Part shown: in pieces, positions 7,826-16,369 of the stretch | Position numbering within the stretch: the first letter of the stretch is position 1 | How the letters are laid out: each line of letters starts with the position of its first letter | Origin: Polynucleobacter sp. AP-Kolm-20A-A1 | GTDB taxonomy: Bacteria; Pseudomonadota; Gammaproteobacteria; Burkholderiales; Burkholderiaceae | DNA: 64,000 bases | NCBI RefSeq assembly: GCF_018688315.1 | Contig: NZ_CP061315.1 | Coordinates: forward strand, 558,001-622,000 | Reading direction: 5' to 3' | Notes under the pieces: model-generated | Seen by the model: the letters and a program-made list of their open reading frames with translations, nothing else | What the model was told of the DNA's origin: nothing | Databases searched by the model: none | Made by a program: the position numbers and the translations under genes

Positions 7826-8581
7826 TTAACCTTGGCCCAGGTACACGCGACGTACCTCAGCATTATTTTGGATTTCTTCTGGGGTGCCTTCAGCCAAGAA
7901 TTCACCATGGTGGAGAACGATGATGCGTTTACAAAGACCCATGATGAGTTTCATTTTGTGCTCAACCAAAATTACTGTGCGTTCATTGGCTAGCGTACGA
8001 ATAAGCTCCATCATCACCAGCGTTTCTTCGGGCGACATGCCTGCAGTCGGTTCATCAAGTAATAGCAGGCTAGGGTTGCAGGCTAAGGCCATGGCGATTT
8101 CGAGGGCGCGCTGTTGGCCATGGGCTAAATCGCCAGTCTTTTTGTTGCGCAAGTGCTCTAGATTTACCCGGTGAAGAAGTTCATCGGCAATCTCAATAGG
8201 TTTTGGATAGCTTTGGGCATTGCGAAGGAAGTTATAGCGTGCAGTTTCCATCTGCGCGGCTACGCGGACATTCTCATGAACACTAAGCTGCTTAAAGACG
8301 TTGGTAATCTGGAAACTCTTAGAGATTCCGATTCGAGCAAACTCATGTTGCTGCATACCGGTAATGTCTTTGCCATTAAACAGAATTTGACCGCTTGAAG
8401 GAGGAAATGCGCCACTCAATACGTTGAAGAATGTACTTTTGCCGGCGCCATTAGGGCCAATAATTGCAGTAAGTGTGCCTGGCATAAAGCTAGTGGACAC
8501 GTTTTGAAGAGCTTTGAACTTGCCAAAGCTCTTGCTGACATTGCGTGCTTCAAGAATAGGGGTTGTAGTTGCGCTATTCAT
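7826..8581 (-). CDS. livG: Branched-chain amino acid-type ABC transporter ATP-binding protein LivG
   Basis: ATPase of 251 residues. Walker A is GPNGAGKST, the signature appears as LAHGQQRALE, Walker B is LLLLDEPTAGMSP, and the His switch is VEHKMKL. The frame is open further 5', but ATG 8581 overlaps the livM stop as TAATG and begins just ahead of the ABC domain, so it is the best start. LivG-type ATPases carry this degenerate signature with HG in place of SGG, which agrees with the family. Confidence 0.93.
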   Translation of the reverse strand: MNSATTTPILEARNVSKSFGKFKALQNVSTSFMPGTLTAIIGPNGAGKSTFFNVLSGAFPPSSGQILFNGKDITGMQQHEFARIGISKSFQITNVFKQLSVHENVRVAAQMETARYNFLRNAQSYPKPIEIADELLHRVNLEHLRNKKTGDLAHGQQRALEIAMALACNPSLLLLDEPTAGMSPEETLVMMELIRTLANERTVILVEHKMKLIMGLCKRIIVLHHGEFLAEGTPEEIQNNAEVRRVYLGQG

Positions 8582-9540
8582 TATTTGGAATCCTGATGAA
8601 TTTGTAGCTTGCTCAGAATGGTTCCCCAAATTCCCTTAGGGAAGAACAGTACAAAGAACATAAATACCAGGCCAACGACGGCCATCCAGTGTTTGGTGAA
8701 TGTGGTAACCACATCTTCTAGGTAGAGCATGACTGCCGCGCCAATGAATGGCCCAAAGAAAGTTCCCATGCCACCCAGAATACTCATCATCACAGCCTGA
8801 CCGGATTGCAAGTAGTGCAGGGAATCGATTGGCACGATTGAGAGATGCAGGGCGCGTAATGAGCCTGCCAAGCCACAAATTGCGGCCGACAGAACAAATA
8901 CCAGTAGCTTGGTGCGGGCCACATCAAACCCACAAGCTGCCGCACGTTTTTCATTCTCACGAATGGCCTCCATGACTGCGCCTAGAGGCGAGCTAAGAAT
9001 GCGAGAAATTAACCAGATTGCGATCACTACAAAGAAAAGAATGATGTAATACTTGACGAGTGGGTTTAAGAAGTCAACTGGGATTCCAAAAATATTAAAT
9101 TGATCTACACGTACACCGCGCAAACCATTCTCGCCTCCGGTCAGACTCTCTGCCTTATAGAAGATGTAATAAACAATTTGACCGAGTGCTAGGGTCACCA
9201 TGGAGAAGTAGATGCCGCGAGTGCGGATTGCAAGATACCCCATGATGAGGCCGCCAATCGCTGCGCCAATGATGCCAACCAAAATTGCTGCTCCCCATGG
9301 CATGCCATAGTGAACAATGCCAATACCAGTTAGATAGCTACCAATACCTAGAAATGCTGCGTGTCCAAAAGACAGTAGACCCATATAGCCAAACAGCAAG
9401 TTAAAGCCCATGGCAAACAAGCCAAAGATCAAAATATTGATCGCCAAAGCTTCATACGGCATGATGAATGGAAAGATTGCCAAGAACAGCGTACTAGCAA
9501 GTACGCGGTGGCGTGCAATAAGTTGGAAAAATGAATTCAT
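8581..9540 (-). CDS. livM: Branched-chain amino acid-type ABC transporter permease LivM
   Basis: Permease of 319 residues with about nine hydrophobic segments. The LivM signature region is LLFGYMGLLSFGHAAFLGIGSY near residues 48-69, and the cytoplasmic coupling loop is SSPLGAVMEAIRENEKRAAACG near 188-209. It is co-translated with livG (TAATG) and starts 14 bases after livH. It pairs with LivH to form the membrane channel. Confidence 0.93.
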   Translation of the reverse strand: MNSFFQLIARHRVLASTLFLAIFPFIMPYEALAINILIFGLFAMGFNLLFGYMGLLSFGHAAFLGIGSYLTGIGIVHYGMPWGAAILVGIIGAAIGGLIMGYLAIRTRGIYFSMVTLALGQIVYYIFYKAESLTGGENGLRGVRVDQFNIFGIPVDFLNPLVKYYIILFFVVIAIWLISRILSSPLGAVMEAIRENEKRAAACGFDVARTKLLVFVLSAAICGLAGSLRALHLSIVPIDSLHYLQSGQAVMMSILGGMGTFFGPFIGAAVMLYLEDVVTTFTKHWMAVVGLVFMFFVLFFPKGIWGTILSKLQIHQDSK

Positions 9541-9554
9541 AAATTTACGGAGCC

Positions 9555-10439
9555 TTAGCCCATCGCTCCTGCTTTACCAAATAAACCTTGTGGGCGGATT
9601 AGCAGCACTACAGCCATCAAAACAAAAATGGAGAGCTCTGCCAGATCAGGGAAGAAAAGGGATGTCATGCTGTAGACCACGCCCACCAATAGACCGGCCA
9701 CTACAGCGCCTACTGGGGAGCCCATGCCACCGACAACGGTTACTACAAAAGATTCAGCCAGAATCGGAATGCCCATTTCTGGATTTACTGAGCGCGTTGG
9801 TGAGGCAAGAATGCCAGAGAGGCCTGCAATTGCACAACCTAGCGCAAAGACTAAGAGCCATACCTTGGCGATATCAACACCAAGAACTTTGACGATTTCT
9901 TGATCGGCTGCACCGGCTTTAATAATGAGTCCGTAGCGCGTCTTTTGAATAAAGAACCAGACGCCCAGAATGATTACAGCGGTCGCAGCTATTAAGAAGA
10001 GACGGTATTTAGGGAAGTATCCAATTCCTACATTGAGTGTTCCGCCCAGACCCTCTGGAGTTACCGATGGCAGACCTTCGATACCAAAAGTGATGCGTAT
10101 AACCTCGATCAAAACATAAGAAAGACCAAAGGTTAGCAGTAGAGGGTAATCTAGACCGCGACCATAGAGTGGTCTGACTAAGAAGCGCTCAGTTAAAAGG
10201 CCTAAGCATCCTGTTAATAATGGGGTTAGCACCAAACTAAACCAAAAACTTCCAGTGATACCTAGGAAGTACACACCCAAAAATGCGCCCACCATAAAGA
10301 AGGCGCCATGGGCGAAGTTCACCACATTGAGCATGCCAAAAATGAGGCATAAGCCAAGTGCTAGAAGCGCATAAATACTACCCAAGGCGATGCCTGTAAG
10401 CAGTTGCATGCAAAGAAGTTCAAATGTAAGACCGGTCAT
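9555..10439 (-). CDS. livH: Branched-chain amino acid-type ABC transporter permease LivH
   Basis: Permease of about 294 residues. LLTGIALGSIYALLALGL and FGMLNVVNFAHGAFFM are classic LivH sequence, and the coupling loop is KAGAADQEIVKVLGVD. The frame can also start at a TTG 33 bases upstream (10472); ATG 10439 gives the usual LivH N-terminus and is chosen, although neither has a strong ribosome site. An inverted repeat lies between it and the binding-protein gene. Confidence 0.9.
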   Translation of the reverse strand: MTGLTFELLCMQLLTGIALGSIYALLALGLCLIFGMLNVVNFAHGAFFMVGAFLGVYFLGITGSFWFSLVLTPLLTGCLGLLTERFLVRPLYGRGLDYPLLLTFGLSYVLIEVIRITFGIEGLPSVTPEGLGGTLNVGIGYFPKYRLFLIAATAVIILGVWFFIQKTRYGLIIKAGAADQEIVKVLGVDIAKVWLLVFALGCAIAGLSGILASPTRSVNPEMGIPILAESFVVTVVGGMGSPVGAVVAGLLVGVVYSMTSLFFPDLAELSIFVLMAVVLLIRPQGLFGKAGAMG

Positions 10440-10490
10440 AAATGTACTCAGAAAAAAACTCCCCGTTACCAAATGGCTAGGGGGAGTGGA

Positions 10491-10517
10491 TCAGGGTGAA
10501 TATGGTATCCACCCTGA
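10491..10517. promoter_or_regulatory. Intercistronic hairpin between binding-protein gene and permease genes
   Basis: TCAGGGTG and CACCCTGA form an eight-base stem around an eleven-base loop, eleven bases past the livK stop. No T run follows in the direction of transcription, so it is more likely an mRNA-stabilising or attenuating structure that raises binding protein over membrane components, as known in other ABC operons, than a full terminator. Confidence 0.55.
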
Positions 10518-10527
10518 AATTTTTGGA

Positions 10528-11763
10528 TTAGGCTTTATGGCCTAGCTCTGCGCAAGAACGCATATTTTTCTCAGTAGTGGGTTCGATTGTCAAAATTTTG
10601 AAGACGTCATACTTATCTTTCATATCTTTTGATTTTGACTCGATGATGATGACGGATTGAACTGCTTGGTGATCACATTTACGATAGTACTCGGGACCCT
10701 TGTACCAGTCATACTTTAGATTTTCCATTGCAGCGACCACCTTCATTGTTTCTGTGGATTTTGCAATTTTGACGGACGCAAGTACGCTTTTAACGCCGGC
10801 ATAACCTAGTGCTCCGTAATCAGAAGGGACGGAGCCGTTGTATGCTTTTCTGTAGGCGTCATTAAATGCTTTTGCTTGCGGGATTCGATCCTCCAGACCC
10901 CAGTAATAAGAAGTTCCACCAGCAATACCTTCAAATGCTTCTGCCCCACCGGCAATACGTGAGGTGTAGAGCAAAACAGGAGCCACAATTTTCATGCTGG
11001 ATTTCAAGCCAAAATCGGTGCACTGCTTAGCGGAATTCACTAGGTCGCGTCCAAAATTGCATAAAACTAAAATATCTGGATTTAAAGCTTTGATGCGTGG
11101 CAAGAAGGCGGAGTAATCTGACGTGCCTAGTGGATGGCGAATATCAGCCAGGGTTGTAGCACCCATTTCTTTACCAGCACGCTCAAATGCGCGAACCATT
11201 TCATGGCCGTAAGCATAGTCAGCTGTTAAGAACACAATTTTTTTGCCATAACGAGGAATGGAGTAGCGCGCTACAGCACCAGCAGTCATCGTTGGGTTTA
11301 GTGCTTCGTGGAATGTATACACACTCCAGTCTTTCGCTTCGTTAATCGCATCTGATTGGCTGATCGAGTTAAAGAGAACCTTACGCTCTTTACATACCGC
11401 ATTGATTGAAAGTTGTGTGGCAGCAGAAAGTGACCCAACAACAAAATTGACTTTGTCTTTTTCAATTAACTCCAATGTACGTGTTGCGGCTTCGCCGGCG
11501 TTAAGTTTGGTGTCCCTCACCAGAAGCTCAGCTTTGCGACCATTAAGGCCACCAGCATCATTAAATTCTTTAATGGCTAGTTCGGCGGCTTTTACTTGAT
11601 CTTGAGCTTCTGCGGAGAAGGGGCCAGTCAATGGGGTTGGAAAACCGATCTTGATAGTGTCGGCTTGCGCATTTGCCACATTTAACCAAAGTGGGGTGCT
11701 TGCAGCTGCAGCTCCACCAATCAACATCTTGCGTCGCGTTTGATTCGTTACTTTTTGTTTCAT
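10528..11763 (-). CDS. HAAT-type ABC transporter substrate-binding protein (Tat signal)
   Basis: Periplasmic receptor of 411 residues with the two-lobed Peripla_BP_6 fold; the mature part begins near ADTIKIGFPTPLTGPFS. The N-terminus carries a twin-arginine signal (NQTRRKMLIGG followed by Ala-rich sequence and ANAQA), so it appears to be exported folded. ATG 11763 is chosen because GGAGGAGA lies seven bases before it; an ATG five codons earlier lies inside that site. Binding proteins of this subgroup often bind aromatic acids, amides or urea. It is the first transporter gene and is followed by an intercistronic hairpin. Confidence 0.88.
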   Translation of the reverse strand: MKQKVTNQTRRKMLIGGAAAASTPLWLNVANAQADTIKIGFPTPLTGPFSAEAQDQVKAAELAIKEFNDAGGLNGRKAELLVRDTKLNAGEAATRTLELIEKDKVNFVVGSLSAATQLSINAVCKERKVLFNSISQSDAINEAKDWSVYTFHEALNPTMTAGAVARYSIPRYGKKIVFLTADYAYGHEMVRAFERAGKEMGATTLADIRHPLGTSDYSAFLPRIKALNPDILVLCNFGRDLVNSAKQCTDFGLKSSMKIVAPVLLYTSRIAGGAEAFEGIAGGTSYYWGLEDRIPQAKAFNDAYRKAYNGSVPSDYGALGYAGVKSVLASVKIAKSTETMKVVAAMENLKYDWYKGPEYYRKCDHQAVQSVIIIESKSKDMKDKYDVFKILTIEPTTEKNMRSCAELGHKA

Positions 11764-11839
11764 GGTTGTCTCCTCCATATAAAACCTTGTTAAATAAGAA
11801 TGCTTTTTTGTTTTTTTAAATCTTAACTGAATGCGCCTT

Positions 11840-13081
11840 TTAATGTGCGGACTCAGGCACTGCTTTCCCTTGAGCTAATAGATCGCTGATATCAATAGCG
11901 GTTTCCGCCATCACAGTATCGGCATTTCTTTTGAGCTTCTCGTTATCCCTATTACCCTTGTTACCCTGGGCCTGCATATAGCGTCCCAAATACTGCGCTC
12001 TAGCCACCACTTGCTGACCTAATTTGAGACGTTCTTCGCTGTAGGCGTTTAGAGCGGCTGGTGTGGCGCCAAGTGCGGCAATATGCTTTGCAATCACCAT
12101 TGCTTCATCACCAGCTTTAGTGACGCCCATGCCTACATGAGGTCTACCAACAAATGCTGCGTCACCCATTAAGGCAATCCTTCCAAACACAATCCGTTCT
12201 GAGCGCACATCGTAAATTGCTTGCAAGAAGGGGGCTGGTGTTTTTTCAAGGATTTCGGCGTATTGGGGCGCCAAGATTTCTTGAGCCACCTTACGCATGT
12301 GTGCGATGTGCTTCCATGAGACCTTGAGCGGTGGAATGCCGGTCGGATAGTAATGGCCATCATCATCAGTTAGAAGGCTGAGCAACTCCTCGTCTTCTGA
12401 TGCGGGGCGGTACCAGACAAAGTTGTAACGTCGCTTGCCTGGACGGGTGTCATTACCTGAGCCGGCTACTGGGTACCCTAGCATTTGTTCGCCATTTGGC
12501 AAGCAAAAGCCAAAGCGATTAAATAAAGTTTCTAACGTGTGCTTGGATAAGCAGGCTTCATCGCAAACCCCACGCCAAGCAATATATCCAGCGTATTCCG
12601 GTTGAATCTGCGGGGCAACTTCTGCTCTAACCGCTGAACGAATGCCATCAGATGCAATCAGTAGCTCAGCATCGTATTGACTACCATCCTCACAAACGAC
12701 GTGCACGTTATTGGTATCTTGATTAACGGTCTTTACTGTTTTGCCCTGCAAATAGCGCTCAGTCGGAAAGCTCTCCTTGAGCATGTGATACAGGCGACTC
12801 CAAGAGGTGAGTACTTGCGGCAATTCCATTTCACCGAGGCTTTGGCCGTCAGCACCTAATGTGATGCGCTTTGTTACAGGTACACCTAGAGTCTCGTCAA
12901 CGGTGACGCCAGCAGCGCGTAGTGCCTGGGCCAAAGCATCGTGCGTCACAATCCCTGCGCCGCGACCATCTAAAGAGCCCACAGTCTTTTCTAGCAAAGT
13001 GACGTCATGTCCCTGGCGCAGCAAAATATTCGCCGCAAACAAACCGCCAAGAGAGCCGCCAATGACTAGAATTTTTGCCAT
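11840..13081 (-). CDS. FAD-dependent aromatic-ring monooxygenase, 2,6-dihydroxypyridine hydroxylase-like
   Basis: Class A flavoprotein monooxygenase of 413 residues. The Rossmann FAD motif is IGGSLGGLFAA (residues 7-17), then GRGAGIV, the DG motif ASDGIRSAVR, and the GD motif ALMGDAAFVGRPHVGMG near 320. Such enzymes add one oxygen to an activated hydroxylated ring using NAD(P)H. The GSLDGRGAGIV segment and overall length resemble 2,6-dihydroxypyridine 3-hydroxylase more than salicylate or FAD urate hydroxylases, though I cannot run the alignment. It follows the VOC gene by nine bases and precedes the importer by 76. A pyridine- or purine-like substrate would agree with the neighbouring molybdenum hydroxylase. 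Confidence 0.78.
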   Translation of the reverse strand: MAKILVIGGSLGGLFAANILLRQGHDVTLLEKTVGSLDGRGAGIVTHDALAQALRAAGVTVDETLGVPVTKRITLGADGQSLGEMELPQVLTSWSRLYHMLKESFPTERYLQGKTVKTVNQDTNNVHVVCEDGSQYDAELLIASDGIRSAVRAEVAPQIQPEYAGYIAWRGVCDEACLSKHTLETLFNRFGFCLPNGEQMLGYPVAGSGNDTRPGKRRYNFVWYRPASEDEELLSLLTDDDGHYYPTGIPPLKVSWKHIAHMRKVAQEILAPQYAEILEKTPAPFLQAIYDVRSERIVFGRIALMGDAAFVGRPHVGMGVTKAGDEAMVIAKHIAALGATPAALNAYSEERLKLGQQVVARAQYLGRYMQAQGNKGNRDNEKLKRNADTVMAETAIDISDLLAQGKAVPESAH

Positions 13082-13090
13082 TAATAACCC

Positions 13091-13549
13091 CTAGGCTGCT
13101 TTCGCATCAAGGGCGGTTTTTTCTGCCGCTGGATAGTTCAACTCAATAACAATGCCATTAGGATCATCTAAAAATATTTGATGGAGTCCGATTACCGGCA
13201 CGGTTCTTTCGCGATAGGAAATATTTAATTTTTTGAGCAGCGCAATTTTCTCTTCCAGACCATTTGCAAAAAAAGCGATGTGATCAACTGCGCCAGATCC
13301 ATGAAGCGAACTAGGGTCACGTTCGCCTAAATATTTTTTGAGTCCGTTTGGATCATTTTTATCAATAGCAATGAGGTGCAGGACTGCATTGGCCCAGCTA
13401 CTTTCATCGCCGTTATAAAGCCAAACCCCTGGAAACGGAAACTCTGGTCTTGGGCCGACTGTCAGACCAAGTAATTTGCTATAGAACTCAGTAGTTTTTT
13501 CGATCTCGAGACTACGAATAGAGAAGTGATTAAGGCTTAAGTTAGACAT
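13091..13549 (-). CDS. VOC-superfamily protein (glyoxalase / extradiol dioxygenase fold)
   Basis: Protein of 152 residues with two beta-alpha-beta-beta-beta modules. Candidate metal ligands are His in LNHFSI near residue 8, His in VDHIAFF near 87, and Glu in GIVIELNYP near 138, which matches the usual vicinal oxygen chelate layout. Members may isomerise, cleave C-C bonds with oxygen, or hydrolyse. Here it is translated between the TetR regulator and the ring monooxygenase with gaps of 14 and 9 bases, so a step after ring hydroxylation, such as ring opening or isomerisation, is a fair guess but not shown. Confidence 0.75.
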   Translation of the reverse strand: MSNLSLNHFSIRSLEIEKTTEFYSKLLGLTVGPRPEFPFPGVWLYNGDESSWANAVLHLIAIDKNDPNGLKKYLGERDPSSLHGSGAVDHIAFFANGLEEKIALLKKLNISYRERTVPVIGLHQIFLDDPNGIVIELNYPAAEKTALDAKAA

Positions 13550-13563
13550 GGTGACCTTTTGAA

Positions 13564-14256
13564 TTAAGCAAATAGTGATTTAGCGGAATGGAGGTAAGAC
13601 TGCACTCGATCGCGAATGATTTCTTGTTCTGTATTGGGGCTCTCAGCGGCATAAATGGCTTGGCCGTAGATCCAGCGCCTCATGCCAATGTAGAAAATAC
13701 CGCCATGCAGACCCATCAAAAACTCAAGCTCACGCTGCGTAGGCTTAGATGTATCTGAACGACCGCAGTACTTACGTGTCTCGCGAATAAGTCTTGGTAA
13801 TAAGCGTGTGCGCAAGAGCTCAAAGAAGCGATCGCTAATGGAGTGATCGCTTAAGCCGGAGAAAATCAAGATGCGAACAAAGTCATAAGTCAGTACTGTG
13901 TTCGAGTAATCCAAATAGAAGGCATTGAATTTTTCTTCTGGAGTGAGAGAGTCATCATCCAGCAATGCTTCCCATTCTGGTTTCCAACGAGATTCAAAAA
14001 CCTCTTTATAGACTTCTTGAATCAAAGCATCTTTAGTTGGGAAGTAGTGATAGAGCAGGGTATGGGTAATGCCTAGCTCTTTGGATAAATTTCTTAACTG
14101 GCCATCTATTCCATTTCTGGCGAAGAACTGAATGGCGCGATCGAGAATCTGACGTTTTCGTTCCGCAGTTCCCATTCGCTTTCTGGCAGGCGTCGCTTCG
14201 CTGGCTGAAATTTCAGCATTATTTGGACTGGAAACGTTATCTTCAGTAAAACGCAT
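13564..14256 (-). CDS. TetR-family transcriptional regulator of the catabolic cluster
   Basis: Protein of 230 residues. The DNA-binding helix-turn-helix is at about residues 30-75 (KRQILDRAIQFFARNG, then LRNLSKELGITHTLLYHYFPTKDALI), preceded by a 28-residue basic, Ser-rich tail. The remaining helical part should bind a ligand. It lies first in the minus-strand run with the VOC, monooxygenase and importer genes and is divergent from the CoxG-molybdenum hydroxylase operon. A palindrome overlapping the putative -10 box of the divergent operon (14314-14326) is a likely binding site, so it probably represses both arms until the inducer is present (inference). Confidence 0.88.
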   Translation of the reverse strand: MRFTEDNVSSPNNAEISASEATPARKRMGTAERKRQILDRAIQFFARNGIDGQLRNLSKELGITHTLLYHYFPTKDALIQEVYKEVFESRWKPEWEALLDDDSLTPEEKFNAFYLDYSNTVLTYDFVRILIFSGLSDHSISDRFFELLRTRLLPRLIRETRKYCGRSDTSKPTQRELEFLMGLHGGIFYIGMRRWIYGQAIYAAESPNTEQEIIRDRVQSYLHSAKSLFA

Positions 14257-14288
14257 GGGTTCTCAGGGTTTATCCGAATTTGGACTTA

Positions 14289-14326
14289 TTGACCAAAAGT
14301 TAAATAATGGTACATTGTTGAACAAT
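14289..14326 (+). promoter_or_regulatory. Candidate promoter and TetR operator for the molybdenum hydroxylase operon
   Basis: TTGACC at 14289-14294 and TACATT at 14311-14316, sixteen bases apart, form a plausible sigma-70 promoter. ATTGTT-G-AACAAT (14314-14326), a six-base-arm palindrome, overlaps the -10 box, an arrangement typical of repression by a divergent TetR protein. The coxG-like start codon is 43 bases further on. Confidence 0.5.
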
Positions 14327-14368
14327 TGGTAGATAAGACTCTATTCGTACAAACCCCAAGGAGAGTAA

Positions 14369-14845
14369 ATGGAACTAAATGGCGAGCAACTTATATCCGC
14401 TTCGATCCCTGATGTGTGGAGGGGTTTGAACGATATAGACGTACTGGCCAAGTCCATTCCGGGTTGCGAGGAAATTAGTCGAGTATCTCCAGAAGAGGTT
14501 CATGCCAAGGTGATGTTCAAGATTGGGCCCGTCAGAGCCCGATTTGCCGGGAAATTGCTACTGAGCGACATTATTCCGGACCAGTCTTGCTCTATGGTTT
14601 TTGAGGGCTCAGGAGGTGCGGCTGGGTTTGCTAAGGGCAAATCTCGAGTAGAGCTTAAGCAGGCCGAAGGGGGGACTTTGATCTCCTACACGACTGAAGC
14701 TTCTATTGGGGGCAAGTTGGGGCAAATTGGCGGTCGCTTAATTAGCGCTTCAGCTAAAAAGATTGCGGATGACTTTTTTCTAAAGTTTGCAAAAGAATTA
14801 GGTGGGGAGACAGTGGCGTTGGAGTCAGACGCTGGTAGTAAATAA
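14369..14845 (+). CDS. CoxG-like SRPBCC protein (carbon monoxide dehydrogenase subunit G family)
   Basis: Protein of 158 residues with the helix-grip fold. The opening MELNGEQLISASIPDVWRGL, the following SIPGCEEISRVS and the late GQIGGRLISASAKKIADDFF are diagnostic of CoxG (PF06240). CoxG proteins bind membranes or ligands and are found beside molybdenum hydroxylases of many kinds, where they are thought to help maturation or substrate delivery; they are not catalytic subunits. It leads the operon with a good AAGGAGAG ribosome site. The last dozen residues (ESDAGSK) are poorly ordered. Confidence 0.87.
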   Translation: MELNGEQLISASIPDVWRGLNDIDVLAKSIPGCEEISRVSPEEVHAKVMFKIGPVRARFAGKLLLSDIIPDQSCSMVFEGSGGAAGFAKGKSRVELKQAEGGTLISYTTEASIGGKLGQIGGRLISASAKKIADDFFLKFAKELGGETVALESDAGSK

Positions 14846-14944
14846 AAAAGTAGTAATAAAACTATAAAAAGCGGTAGCAGTAAAAAGTAGTGCAAAAAAT
14901 AAAAAGCTATAAAAGCTAAATACATTGGTGGTGGAGGAGACGTA
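14846..14944 (+). other. A-rich low-complexity spacer between coxG-like and FAD-subunit genes
   Basis: About 85 of 99 bases are an A-rich tract with imperfect repeats of AGTAAAAAG and CTATAAAAGC type, ending in the strong ribosome site GGTGGAGGAGA before ATG 14945. Spacing elsewhere in this operon is 18-42 bases, so this stretch is unusually long. It holds no gene or clear hairpin. Confidence 0.5.
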
Positions 14945-15799
14945 ATGAAATCTGCAGCATTTGATTATGTAAAGCCAAAGGCCTTGCAAGAAGCCTTATC
15001 TTTGCTTGAAGAGGCTGGTGAGGATGCGCGCTTAATTGCAGGCGGACAAACTTTATTGGCAACACTCAATATGCGCTTGTCTGAGCCTAGTGTTTTGATT
15101 GACATCACAGATATTGCTGAACTCAAGGGAATTTCTGTTGTTGGCGATAGCTTGCGCATCGGGGCGCTTGTAACCCATACTGAAATTGAAGATTCAGAGC
15201 TGGTGGCAAAACATGCGCCGCTATTAAAAGCAGCCGCTCCCCACATCGCACATCGTGCTATACGCAATTTAGGAACCTGGGGCGGATCCTTGGCCTACGG
15301 GGATCCCGCGGCTGAATGGCCTGCCTGCAGCCTGGCTCTGCGGGCTACGATGATTATTCATGGCCCTGCAGGCGAGCGTCGTATATCTGCAAGTGATTTC
15401 TTTATTGATCTATATACAACCTCTTTAGAGCCGGATGAAATTTTAGTAGCTACTGAAATTCCACTTGCAAGTAAGCAAGAGGTTTTTTACTTTCATGAAC
15501 TTGCAAGGCGTCATGGTGATTATGCAGTTGCAGGACTTGCAGCAGTTGCTCAAAAGCAAGGCGATGTTTTAAGTAATTGCGCTTTCACATTCTTCTCTGT
15601 TGGGGCCACTCCAGTCATGGCCAAAAAAGCACAAGACTTGGTGAATGGTCAAAAGTTGAGTGATGAGTTGATTGCTAAGGCGGTAGCGGCTGCGCGCGCT
15701 GAAATCGAAGCAATTGCAGATATCACCAATAGCGCTGAAGCTAAACAACATTTAATCGGTGTATTGCTTGAGCGTGGTCTCAAGCACATGAGTGCTTAA
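14945..15799 (+). CDS. Molybdenum hydroxylase FAD-binding (medium) subunit, CoxM-like
   Basis: Subunit of 284 residues that carries FAD and passes electrons from the iron-sulphur subunit onward. The pyrophosphate-binding segment is IAGGQTLLATLNMRLSEP near residue 31-48 and the second flavin motif is IRNLGTWGGSLAYGDP near 107-122; both belong to the vanillyl-alcohol-oxidase-type fold of the CODH/xanthine dehydrogenase family. The C-terminal CO_deh_flav_C domain follows from about residue 175. The medium-small-large order that follows is the standard one for aldehyde, nicotinate, quinoline and CO dehydrogenases. Confidence 0.92.
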   Translation: MKSAAFDYVKPKALQEALSLLEEAGEDARLIAGGQTLLATLNMRLSEPSVLIDITDIAELKGISVVGDSLRIGALVTHTEIEDSELVAKHAPLLKAAAPHIAHRAIRNLGTWGGSLAYGDPAAEWPACSLALRATMIIHGPAGERRISASDFFIDLYTTSLEPDEILVATEIPLASKQEVFYFHELARRHGDYAVAGLAAVAQKQGDVLSNCAFTFFSVGATPVMAKKAQDLVNGQKLSDELIAKAVAAARAEIEAIADITNSAEAKQHLIGVLLERGLKHMSA

Positions 15800-15841
15800 A
15801 ACTCAAGCGGCAATTATCGATAAAAGAATTCGGAGATCAGA

Positions 15842-16351
15842 ATGAGTTTGAAGAAAAAAATTTCAATGACCGTTAATGGTCAGCTTATAAATGCAGAAGT
15901 TGAGCCGCGTAGGCATCTCGTAGACTTCTTGCGTGAAGATCTGCATTTAAAGGGGCCTCATTTGGGCTGCGAGCAGGGCGCATGTGGTGCTTGCACCGTC
16001 AAGGTGGATGGGCAAATTATTCGTGGATGCCTCTTTTTGGCGGTTCAAGCAGATGGTAGCGTGGTCGAAACGGTTGAGGGGCTTACTAAAAACGGCACCT
16101 TGACCGATCTACAAGAATCCTTCATGCGCCACAATGCGATGCAGTGTGGCTTCTGCTCTTCTGGCATGTTGTTGGCCGCTGCTGAGTTAATCGAGCAGCA
16201 ACCAAAGGCAACGCGCGAACAAGTGCGCGAATGGATTTCTGGAAATTACTGCCGCTGTACTGGATATCACTCAATCGTAGATGCCATCGTGGATGTATTG
16301 GATGCCCGTGCAAAGGGTCAAAAAATTAAACCTGTCGTTGCTAACGCTTAA
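15842..16351 (+). CDS. Molybdenum hydroxylase [2Fe-2S] (small) subunit, CoxS-like
   Basis: Subunit of 169 residues with two [2Fe-2S] clusters. The plant-ferredoxin-type cluster is bound by Cys43, Cys48, Cys51 and Cys63 (GCEQGACGACT...C) and the second by Cys102, Cys105, Cys137 and Cys139 (QCGFCSSGM and YCRCTG). All eight ligands are present. The long extension after residue 145 (ILDARAKGQKIKPVV type) is variable in the family. It starts 42 bases after the medium subunit and 18 bases before the large subunit, so the three should be co-translated. Confidence 0.94.
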   Translation: MSLKKKISMTVNGQLINAEVEPRRHLVDFLREDLHLKGPHLGCEQGACGACTVKVDGQIIRGCLFLAVQADGSVVETVEGLTKNGTLTDLQESFMRHNAMQCGFCSSGMLLAAAELIEQQPKATREQVREWISGNYCRCTGYHSIVDAIVDVLDARAKGQKIKPVVANA

Positions 16352-16369
16352 GGTATTAGGGAACGCATT

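Noticed and set aside
8582..8629. Longer LivG start upstream of 8581
   Set aside because: The 16 extra residues lie inside livM and break the TAATG coupling; LivG proteins start just before the ABC domain.
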